A stretch of 16,994 nt of DNA from Bacillota bacterium (GTDB taxonomy: Bacteria > Bacillota > Clostridia > Acetivibrionales > DTU013). Position 1 is the first letter of the stretch. Each line of letters opens with the position of its first letter. Below the pieces are notes generated by a model. The model was not told the DNA's origin. It did not search any database and saw only the letters and a program-made list of their open reading frames with translations. The DNA lies in the NCBI GenBank assembly GCA_023409615.1, contig JAEYRF010000203.1, forward strand, positions 1-16,994. The letters are read 5' to 3'. Shown here in pieces: positions 1 to 8,900 of this stretch. The position numbers and the translations under genes are program-made.

Positions 1-1003
1 GCATAAACCTGTTCTCAAAAATTGTTTCAATCACCATACTCGTCCCACATGCCATACTTAGTAACGAGGTCATTTGTGACTGCATGTCGGTTGGAAACCC
101 GGGGTAGGGGTGTGTCTTTATATCAACTGCCTGCAGATCTTTTCTCCTGACACGAATTGAGGTAAGCTCCTCCGAAACTTCTACTCCTGCTTCCCTGAGC
201 TTTGCTGTTATCGGCTTTAGATGATCAGTCACAACATTTTCCACTATCACGTCACCACCTGTAATTGCAGCTGCAACCATATAGGTTCCTGCCTCAATAC
301 GGTCCGGAATAATGGAATGACTGGCCGCCTTCAACTCGCGTACACCTGAAATCTTAATAGTGTCTGTTCCTGCCCCTTTTATATCAGCACCCATTGATGT
401 TAAAAAAGTCGCCAAATCAACGATTTCCGGCTCTATTGCAGCATTTTCTATAATCGTCATACCTTCTGCCAATGATGCAGCCATCATTATGTTTTCCGTC
501 GCACCGACGCTGGGGAAATCCAAATATACCTTTCCACCCTTTAAGCGACCGTTTATCTTTGCTTCAATATAACCATGGCCCTGAGTTATTACGGCACCGA
601 GAGCCATGAACCCTTTTAGATGAAGATCCACAGGCCTAGATCCAATCGCACAGCCTCCGGGAAGTGAAATTCGTACATGCCCTGATCTGGCCAGCAACGG
701 CCCCGCAACAAGGAAGGACGCCCGCATTTTGTTCACCAATTCATACGGAGCCGTAGTATTGGACAACGAACTGCAGTTAATTTCTAATTTATCCTGTTTA
801 TCAGACAACGTGATATTTGCCCCTAGTGATTGTACTAAATCACACATGATTCGCACGTCATTCAAATACGGAATTTCTTCTATAACACTTTTTCCGTCAG
901 CGAGTAATGATGCTGCTATGATAGGAAGTACGGAATTTTTAGCACCACTAACATGTACTCTGCCACATAGAGGCCTGCCTTCCGATATGATTAGTCTGGA
1001 CAC
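1..1003 (-). CDS. murA: UDP-N-acetylglucosamine 1-carboxyvinyltransferase MurA (partial, C-terminus off the left edge)
   Basis: MurA transfers enolpyruvate from PEP to UDP-GlcNAc, the first committed step of peptidoglycan synthesis, in the cytoplasm. I translated the minus strand from a GTG at 1003 and read 334 codons without a stop to the window edge; the family is about 420 residues, so roughly the last 85 are missing. Seen directly: the N-terminal SGAKNSVLP motif (Lys22, Asn23), the MRASFLVAGPLLAR segment (Arg94), and the active-site loop PGGCAIGSRPVDLH with the catalytic cysteine at residue 118 (Cys115 in E. coli, the fosfomycin target). The GTG start follows an AAAGGGGAG ribosome site by seven bases, and an in-frame TGA lies just upstream, so the start is well fixed. 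It lies 66 bp downstream of the ywmB-like gene in the same direction, matching the ywmB-murA order of B. subtilis, where spoIID follows. Confidence 0.97.
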   Translation of the reverse strand, partial: MSRLIISEGRPLCGRVHVSGAKNSVLPIIAASLLADGKSVIEEIPYLNDVRIMCDLVQSLGANITLSDKQDKLEINCSSLSNTTAPYELVNKMRASFLVAGPLLARSGHVRISLPGGCAIGSRPVDLHLKGFMALGAVITQGHGYIEAKINGRLKGGKVYLDFPSVGATENIMMAASLAEGMTIIENAAIEPEIVDLATFLTSMGADIKGAGTDTIKISGVRELKAASHSIIPDRIEAGTYMVAAAITGGDVIVENVVTDHLKPITAKLREAGVEVSEELTSIRVRRKDLQAVDIKTHPYPGFPTDMQSQMTSLLSMACGTSMVIETIFENRFM

Positions 1004-1069
1004 GCGTACACTCCCCTTTATCTGTCATTTGTATATCATCAGCTCTTTTGTATTTTCTTCACAGGGCTT

Positions 1070-1831
1070 TTAGTATTCTGTCGTAATAACAGGTGTTGCA
1101 AGCCATATGTAAGTCTTTCCTTCGTAAGAATTGTACCTTGAAGCCAGGTTCACATTGACCCTTCTTCCATTGACCCTGATTGTATCATTAATTGAGGGTG
1201 AAAATGCCGAGACACTTATAAGTCCATCCTCATTTATTCCCTCGACCTTGTCAGCACTAATGCTGTCAAAAACCCTGTTGCACAATTCCTCCACTTCATT
1301 TTCCGGTAAATTCCCTTCCAGGCAGCCCGTAATGGAGATGTTAACCTCAGGTTCCACACCATAGTTTTTCAGGACATTTATAATCTTAGCAACAGATTCT
1401 GCTGTCTCCTGCCTCTGTGAAGTATTCACAAGGCTGACCAAGAGCCGGTAACAGTCGGCAGTATTTCCCTGCACATCCCTTAAAATGCTGATATGTATCC
1501 TTTGGTCCTCATTAATTATGTATCCGGTTTCTGTTCCGGAGCTTATATCATTGTCTATTGATTGGAATACCGGCAAAACGTTTAAGACATCACCTCCTGA
1601 GTCAGAAATAATATCTTTTGACAGCTGCTGCCGCATATCCTCCCCTTGAAAGCTTACTTCATCAAGCTTTCCCCGGAAGTATACTTCGGAACTGACAATT
1701 TGCGCACCTGTAACATTAAACGCTCTCTGCATGATCGCAGCTGTTGAATCCTGAAGTTGCTCATTTCGCATGAATAAAATAAAAATGGAGATGAATAATA
1801 AAATAATTGTTGTGATTATGATTTTTTTCAC
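1070..1831 (-). CDS. ywmB: YwmB-family (DUF1779) exported or membrane-anchored protein
   Basis: A 253-residue protein with an N-terminal hydrophobic segment (about residues 4-20, then MRNEQ), so exported or anchored with its bulk outside the membrane. The rest is a mixed alpha/beta domain with conserved-looking stretches: the GYIINEDQRIHISIL strand, a LVSLVN strand, then VNISITGCLEGNLPENE, and a C-terminal NVNLASRYNSYEGKTYIWLATPVITTEY. This length, layout and position directly before murA match the YwmB family, whose fold is TATA-binding-protein-like and whose role is not established. The start is a GTG at 1831, seven bases after an AGGGGGG ribosome site. The 117 bp between it and the upstream surface-protein gene contain a weak CCTGCA/TGCAGG inverted repeat and a TATGAT -10-like box at 1875-1870 but no good -35, so I cannot tell whether it has its own promoter. 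The family call rests on layout and context, without a database search. Confidence 0.8.
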   Translation of the reverse strand: MKKIIITTIILLFISIFILFMRNEQLQDSTAAIMQRAFNVTGAQIVSSEVYFRGKLDEVSFQGEDMRQQLSKDIISDSGGDVLNVLPVFQSIDNDISSGTETGYIINEDQRIHISILRDVQGNTADCYRLLVSLVNTSQRQETAESVAKIINVLKNYGVEPEVNISITGCLEGNLPENEVEELCNRVFDSISADKVEGINEDGLISVSAFSPSINDTIRVNGRRVNVNLASRYNSYEGKTYIWLATPVITTEY

Positions 1832-1948
1832 GCTTATGCCCCCCTACCTGCAAAAACTGTTTACCATAATCATATGCAGGCTCTTCTGATTTTAATTATT
1901 GCCTCATGTCAGGGGGCATATACATGAAAAATTTCTTTGATTTAGCTT

Positions 1949-4900
1949 TTATAGTTCGCCTGCATACCGCAGCAGTTTTTCAAGCAGTACCATCGATTCT
2001 GCACGCGTCACGACATCCTTCGGTCCAAGTGTATCGGAAAACCTGCTTGTAATGACACCAATTTCCTGAGCAAATCTGATTTTTGGTAGCAAAGTGGGAG
2101 TGGCCTGGCCAATATCCTTATAGACACCTGTATAATCCATTGTTGCCCTGGCCTTCTGTGACGTTTTCAGTTCACAGACTCTCATGGCCATGGCGATCAG
2201 CTTCTCCCTGGTACATCCTGCCGATCCACTATTCTGATCGGAGCTCTGGAGTATACCTGATTTGACGGCCAGAGACATGTAATTGCTGCCGTAGTCAACA
2301 TCCAGCATATCCAGCATAAATCTGGCACCATCTCCAACAGTAAGATTCTTAAGAGGTTCAAATTTTCTTCCTGTCACAGACTTCAAAGGATGAACAGAAA
2401 CCACATTTGAGATCGACTTTCTTGCATAATTTCCCGAAACATCGTCATAAAAATCACTGCCCAGGTCTGCAACTCCCATCCGTCCAGGTTCAAACGTCTC
2501 AAAAGCAAGCGTGCCGACATTGCTGTCCAGATCAAAGATACCGGAAGACACATTTCTCTGCCATTGCGTCAAACCTGCAGGAAGAACATACCCAGCTGTT
2601 ACATTTTGTTTGTACCAATTAACGGGAGTATATTCATAAAGAATTTTTAGCGGCCTCTGAAGATTCTTCATCGAGGACGTCAATCCGTCTGATAGGCCGA
2701 TTTCCAATTTTGATACCGGTGTCTTGAAACTCAGATTTTTCGTATTGCTGCCCGCCGTTGAACTGTCCAAAACGATGTTGAATATGAAATTAGCCTCTCC
2801 TTCGACAGAACCATAGACACCCCTGTTATCTGCCAATACACCAGGACGAATAACCACAGTATTCCTTGACGTTGTAAGCAGTAAATTTTCACCGAGCATA
2901 CCCAGTGCCTTGAATACTCTTTGAGAAATCTTGATATTTATTTCCTTTGTTCCTTTTGGCATAGTTTTCAGGTCAATATTATAGTCTAAAACTCGATCCG
3001 TCTGCACATGCTGCACAAACCGATCCGCATTGACGCCTGTTATCTGCACGGTCCAGACGCCATTGATAGCTGCATTGTCCTTAATGATAAAGTCTCCGCT
3101 TATCACATCTTCAATATCTTCACTGGAATCGTAATCATCGCTTGAACGCAGCGTTCTCACTGTAACGCTCTGTGTCGGCTCCGATGCCAGTTCCTTTGCA
3201 GGATCATAAGCATAAAGCCTTGCATAGTATCTGTAATTAGACCTAAGCCCCTCGACTGTAAACTCAGAAGCACCATCAATACTATATTTCACACTCTCGA
3301 AGTAATCAATTTTGTCATCAATCTCAAGAATGTATTGCATGCCCTCTTCTACTATCCACTCGTATGTAATGCTGTTTTTTGTAATGGCATCTTTCGTGCT
3401 TTTTACGCCGAAGCCCATCGGAGTAGCAGGAGGAATATCCTTCAGGGTTTTAACAAGATAGGAATCCGAGAAATCTGAGCGTTTTTTATCTCCGGATGCA
3501 TTGGTCGCCTCTGCCTGCAGCCAGAAATAGTACACTGTATCGGGATTAAGCCCGTTCACTCTATAATATGTGGTAAACTCAAGCATGTCCGGGGTAATAG
3601 TTACCCGGCCGGAAGCCTTGCTCCTGTCATCAACTGTACCATACTCAAGATAGTAAACATACTCGCTTTTAGTATTCCAGCCCAGATCAATATACGTATC
3701 AGCCGCATGGTCATAATTGAATACTGGAACGGTCGGTTTTTCAATTGTTTCAGGCAGGTCAGGTATAGTCGTGATGATAATCGGATCGGAAGGGCCGGAA
3801 ATCAGATCTACGCTGCGCCTTGCAGCCCGGACCCAGACAATGTACGTTTTATTTGGCTCCAGATCCCGAATAGTGATATCGACATTGTGCTTCAGATTAT
3901 CGAGTACAGAATTGACATCATGGATATCTTCATTGGGATCATTTGGTGTCACAGGTATCCCGATGATCTTGTTTGCCGGAAGGCTTTCAAGACTGTTATA
4001 ATCCAGATCAGGTGTGTACTCAATACAGCCGACATCAATAGTTACTCCGCTATCATATGTAACCTTACGGAATTTCAGCGGATCAACATGTGTCGCCTCA
4101 TTTTCTACATCTGCCGCTGTCACCGACGAAATCAGTTCAGCCCCGGCAGTATCAATCTGACCCGGAGTCGAATATACCCATGCCTTTTGGCCGCCTGCAA
4201 CATCAACATACATCTCATACCATTTGTTCTGCAGCGTTACAACCGCCGAAGTGGTGGTGACCATATCCTTGCTGTTACTGTCCTTTTTTAATTTAAATGG
4301 AGGTGTCGCAGGAACTACGGGCTGATCAATGGGTCCGTCAGTTGGAGTAATAATTATTTTGAGTGCCGGATCAGATTGCAGCGTAACAGTGTCCAGTTGA
4401 TCCTCCACAAATTCCACAAAATCCTTTTTTGCAACGATTTTTAAATAGTATGTAGAATTTGGGATCAACTCATCTATCGTAAATTTATAACCAAGCAGAT
4501 TTGTTCCGCTCACGACGAAATTTCTTTCGTTCATTTTAATGTCAGATGCAATCAACGTTCCGGGTAATGGATCATCCAGCATATTTGGGTCGTTGATGAG
4601 CCAGATATCATATCTGATTTCACTGTCAACTTCTCCGCTCCCTTTTAGAGGTGTCTTCCACAATATTGTAGCACTGTCGGGCTTAAGTTCATCCTCATAT
4701 GAAATGATAATTTGATCCGCATTAGAAAATGAAGGTACAAGTACAGGAACAGCAGGCGTCGATGGTATCTCTGACTCCTTCACAAATATTCGCTGTGACT
4801 GAATCTTTATTCCCGGGTATAGTTCAGCGCCATTTACAGTAACAATGGCCTTGATGATATAGTAGTAACCCTCCTCACCTTCCTGTAGTGTCAGGAAGAA

Positions 4901-5893
4901 TGTCGTATCATCTACTGAAGCCATATATTGTTCTATACCGCCGGTCGTACCTGTTCCCCTGTAGATCTGATACAATACCCTGACATCACCGCTTGCAAGC
5001 CCGGTTACGACAGGAGTCCACTCCATTTTCCATATGGCCCCGGCTTCAGTTATAGACATTTTTGTAGTTTTGGCAAGAATATAACTGCTGACAATTACCG
5101 TCGGGCTTTCCGCCGACTTCTTAAGCTCGGTTTCAGTCGTATCAGGCATAATTTTTATATAGTAAACTCTTCCGGCATCTCTTACGTTATGGATATACTC
5201 CAGTTTTCCTGTGGCTTCATTGACCGTTACAGGTCCGCTCTGACCGATTTGTTCCTGTCCAATATAAATAGGATAGCTATTTGCGAAGGTTTTGCTCTCA
5301 GAAATATAAAGCTTGTAATCCATTCGTTTCCCGGAGTTCCATACATCATCCCACTCAATTTTGATCTGATTAGGACCATATGAATAAGCATTTATGGCGA
5401 TATCTGTTAAGAACTTCACCGTATTTGATGGAACAGATTCCGGAGCTGTGTGGGTTACCATATCATCAGTATAGGTGTAATAAGCCCTTGAGTAGGCATA
5501 ATATACAGTGCCTGAGTTCAGGTTGTCCAAGCGCATTGTATTGTCAGTTCCAACAGCTGTCTTAGCCGGTTCGTCCCTCTCTGCCAGTATAATCGGTTTA
5601 CTGGGTCTGTATGGCTTGTTAACCTCCTGCAGATAATAATTAAGATATGGACTGTATTGGGAAATGCCGGTGAGGGCTCTCAATGCATCACTTTTCACAT
5701 CAACATAGTACTTATTAAACTCATTATACCCAATAGCAGGCTCAATACTCGGCGCTGTATCATTAATAGCCTCCACCCTGAGTCTTTCCGGCGCCGGTTG
5801 AGCATCTGCCGCCAGAACAGGCATCAGTACACTAGCATGAACCATAATCAATAAAACTATGAAAAGACTTATTATTTTCCTTCCTGTCCTCAT
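1949..5893 (-). CDS. Large secreted fibronectin type III repeat protein with C-terminal SLH domains (1314 aa)
   Basis: Probable cell-surface structural or adhesive protein. Residues 1-29 are a signal peptide (basic MRTGRK, a hydrophobic core, cleavage near VLA-AD). Residues of about 31-905 hold roughly seven FN3-like beta-sandwich units, each ending in a strand with a tyrosine pair or equivalent (GTVYYAYSRAY, GRVYYIKIMP, NSTYYLKIVAK, NKTYIVWVRAA, DTVYYFWLQAE, NYRYYARLYAY). A non-FN3 stalk follows (about 920-1170), then SLH-type repeats to the end; the last contains RFSDTLGPKDVVTRAES with the anchoring TRAE motif, while the preceding one has CTREK. SLH domains bind pyruvylated secondary cell-wall polymer. 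It starts with ATG seven bases after AAAGGA, 14 bp after the stop of its larger paralogue upstream, so the two are cotranscribed. No catalytic domain is visible; ligand or partner unknown. Confidence 0.9.
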   Translation of the reverse strand: MRTGRKIISLFIVLLIMVHASVLMPVLAADAQPAPERLRVEAINDTAPSIEPAIGYNEFNKYYVDVKSDALRALTGISQYSPYLNYYLQEVNKPYRPSKPIILAERDEPAKTAVGTDNTMRLDNLNSGTVYYAYSRAYYTYTDDMVTHTAPESVPSNTVKFLTDIAINAYSYGPNQIKIEWDDVWNSGKRMDYKLYISESKTFANSYPIYIGQEQIGQSGPVTVNEATGKLEYIHNVRDAGRVYYIKIMPDTTETELKKSAESPTVIVSSYILAKTTKMSITEAGAIWKMEWTPVVTGLASGDVRVLYQIYRGTGTTGGIEQYMASVDDTTFFLTLQEGEEGYYYIIKAIVTVNGAELYPGIKIQSQRIFVKESEIPSTPAVPVLVPSFSNADQIIISYEDELKPDSATILWKTPLKGSGEVDSEIRYDIWLINDPNMLDDPLPGTLIASDIKMNERNFVVSGTNLLGYKFTIDELIPNSTYYLKIVAKKDFVEFVEDQLDTVTLQSDPALKIIITPTDGPIDQPVVPATPPFKLKKDSNSKDMVTTTSAVVTLQNKWYEMYVDVAGGQKAWVYSTPGQIDTAGAELISSVTAADVENEATHVDPLKFRKVTYDSGVTIDVGCIEYTPDLDYNSLESLPANKIIGIPVTPNDPNEDIHDVNSVLDNLKHNVDITIRDLEPNKTYIVWVRAARRSVDLISGPSDPIIITTIPDLPETIEKPTVPVFNYDHAADTYIDLGWNTKSEYVYYLEYGTVDDRSKASGRVTITPDMLEFTTYYRVNGLNPDTVYYFWLQAEATNASGDKKRSDFSDSYLVKTLKDIPPATPMGFGVKSTKDAITKNSITYEWIVEEGMQYILEIDDKIDYFESVKYSIDGASEFTVEGLRSNYRYYARLYAYDPAKELASEPTQSVTVRTLRSSDDYDSSEDIEDVISGDFIIKDNAAINGVWTVQITGVNADRFVQHVQTDRVLDYNIDLKTMPKGTKEINIKISQRVFKALGMLGENLLLTTSRNTVVIRPGVLADNRGVYGSVEGEANFIFNIVLDSSTAGSNTKNLSFKTPVSKLEIGLSDGLTSSMKNLQRPLKILYEYTPVNWYKQNVTAGYVLPAGLTQWQRNVSSGIFDLDSNVGTLAFETFEPGRMGVADLGSDFYDDVSGNYARKSISNVVSVHPLKSVTGRKFEPLKNLTVGDGARFMLDMLDVDYGSNYMSLAVKSGILQSSDQNSGSAGCTREKLIAMAMRVCELKTSQKARATMDYTGVYKDIGQATPTLLPKIRFAQEIGVITSRFSDTLGPKDVVTRAESMVLLEKLLRYAGEL

Positions 5894-5907
5894 ATCGAGT
5901 TCCTTTC

Positions 5908-8900
5908 TTATTTTAAATCCCCTGTCAGCTTCAGTAGCCTTACATAAGCAGCAACCACTTCTGCACGGGTCATCTGATTGCTCGGGTTGAATCTGCTGTT
6001 ACTGTCAAGTCCCATAACATCTATGTCCATGATAATAAGTACCGGTTGGAAATATTCCTGCGCAATACTGCTTTCATCTGCTATCATCATCCTGCCGCCA
6101 GCCTTGAGGGCAGCCGTGCTGACACCTTTCTTCACCGAAAGAAGTTTAATTAAGATTGCCGCCGTTTCCTGCCGCTGTACATTCCTGACCAGCGTATTTG
6201 GATGGATCAAGCTGTCAAGACCAAGCTTCTCACTTTTTTGCTTGATATTAAGACCAGAGAGTTCTGCGGACTTTCCGACAACCAGTTCATAAAGCAGTAC
6301 TACCTCCCCGCAGGTGGCCTTATTATCCGGCATAAAGCTGTTTTGGATACCAGGGAATACACTCCCAAGGTCATAAATTGAGGCCAGGCTTGTTATATAA
6401 CTCTCAGCCCAGTGTCCTTCGGGGACATCTCCAATACTGCTCTGAGCAGCGAGTATGACATACTTACCTGTTTTCTGCAGATTGAATCGTACACTTGATG
6501 CCAGTTGAGTCGTATTTGCAGTTACCTTCTGCCATCCGGTCGAGCCATCATAGAGTGTGTATGGGATCTTAACACCGTTTGATTGGCTGAAGGAAAGATT
6601 TACTGAGCATGGTGCGCCAAAGGTGTTTATTTCGCTTACTGCGTTGACCAGCCTTGCAGTCTTTAACGTGCTGTCTATATACACGGAAAGCTCTTCTTCA
6701 ATCATGTTCACCAGGTTCTGAGTGTATTTATTTATCAGTTCAAGTGAGCTCGTACCAGCTCCCACATATGTATTCTGAAGCATGCTTAACTTTTCACTGA
6801 CCAATCCGGACTCCTCATCATATAATTTGCTATGAAACAGTTCCTCTAATTTCACGTCCGTCGTGGAAAGTCCCATAGCATGTATGTCTATTTCGTTGAT
6901 ATCAGAAACGCGAAGCTGGTTTGAAGGTATCGCCTTTGAAGAAGAGACAGATCTCAAAATGATCAACTTGATGTAGAGATCTTCTACTTCCTTCTTAGAG
7001 AGCAACCCTTTGATCTGCTCATTGACTGAAGCATCAAGTGTAGTCGGACGCAGCATCAGTTCCGCACCCACTGTCCTGATCATAAGGCTTCGATTTAATG
7101 CGTTCATCGTCTTTATTACACTAACAGGGATATATATTTCATCCGTATTTATATTGACTGATAAGCCGGTCATGTCAACAGTGAATGTATCCCCTGCCGA
7201 ATTCCGTATTGCATCGGACACACGCTCTCCTTTGAGCAGTATTGCGGTCGCTTGTCTTCTATCAATAGCAACTCTCCAATAATATCCTTTTTCCAGGCTG
7301 TTCATCTTGTCCAAGAAAACCGCTTTCTGTTGTTCTTCGCGATCTTTATCGTCATAATCATCCTGATTAAATTCGGTGCGAGTATTCACAGGTCCGATAT
7401 ATTTAGAGTAAGAAATAAGATCAGATTCAGTCGGATCAACCTTCACTGCCCTGATTTTGATATGGTATTTTGTGTTGGCGCGCAAAGGCTGCCTGGTTTT
7501 AATACCACCCGGCAACTCTATATATGCACTTTTAATCCTCGCATAATAATACAATGATTGAGAATTAATCGTCCGTGCTGTTTCCTCTGTATAATATGGC
7601 AGCACACTATTGACCTTGTCTGTATATTGCTGCAGATCAGCTGCTGTAAGAGGTATATATTCCGCTCCGCCTTCCTCCATAATTGCAATCTCATATCGGG
7701 CAAAGTCATCAATAGGCATACCAATCCAACGAACCTCAAGTTCATGATATCCGTCTCTGGTCTGAAGTGACGATTTTTCATAAATCAGAGTGTTTGAGCC
7801 CTTTACGACTTTGATATCATAATAGCTGTTGGTCTTGAGACCGGAAATTCTCCCGTAATATGTCTTTCCGTCACTATCCTTGACAATGGTAGTCTGCGAA
7901 CGGGTCATTAATTTGTAGTCCGCATCCGATGGGCCTTTCACATATATTTTATAATCTTCTGCAGTCATCCCTGCAGTAACATCTGTCCAATAGAAGCCCA
8001 GTTCCGCATTCAGTACTACTTCCAGAGAAGCAGGCGCATCAATAAGAGAGGTAGTCACAGGAATGGAAGCCCATACGCTGGCCGTCACATTTCCCGGAGA
8101 CGAGAACAATAAATCTCTATTATCATCCACTCTGACCGACTTCAAACTGAAATAGTACAGTTTGTTGGGAAACATCCTTTTGTCTACTGTGTATTTACAT
8201 ATATCAGTAACCGGGTCATAGGTAAAACCCTCCGGGTATGCAGGAGGGACACCCAATCCAGGCACAGGATCCAGATAAACTGCATCATCTTCTAACCCAT
8301 CACTTATCGTATCATATTCCTGCAGAAAGCTCTCATACTCAGGATCGTTCTCATAAACTGAAAGCCCGTCGGTTGGACTGATCTTTCCGGTAGTTCTGAT
8401 AAGCTGATAAATGACATCATCCTCCTGACGTTTCCAGGTAAATGTTACACTGGTGCCGGAAATAAGCTGATTACCTCTGCTGTCTACTGCAATGTCAAAA
8501 TCCGTCGGAGCTAATGGTTTTCTCATGCTGTCATCGGGTTCAGTCACGTCGAGCCGTATCGTCGTTACAGGAAGAATAGCCGTACTAATAGATTCTTTTG
8601 ATGACCTGTCGGTATGATCATCTCTTTTCTGGATGACCAACCTGGTTCTGACTGTGAAATAATAGGTCGTATTTGGAAGCAGGTTACTGCCAAATCGATT
8701 GTTAACGGCCGTCTCCTCCGGTGTTGGCGGATCACTTAATGTGAATGATGATATACGTGCTCTGACAGAGGAGCTTTGCACATCATCAGCTCCTGTAAAT
8801 AGCACATCCCCATTGAGATCCTCTGTTGTGCCAATTAATACGGGATTTGTATCCGTTCTTGAATTCATATATAGATCATAGAAAATATTATAGCTGTATA

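Noticed and set aside
729..1073. Plus-strand 114-codon frame over the murA start
   Set aside because: It is antisense to a clear MurA with intact motifs, has no recognisable protein features, and overlaps the murA start region.
3707..4291. Plus-strand 194-codon frame inside the smaller FN3-SLH gene
   Set aside because: Antisense shadow of a well-supported coding region; cysteine- and isoleucine-rich sequence of the kind seen in shadow frames.
4928..5383. Plus-strand 151-codon frame inside the smaller FN3-SLH gene
   Set aside because: Antisense shadow with no ribosome site and no recognisable domain.
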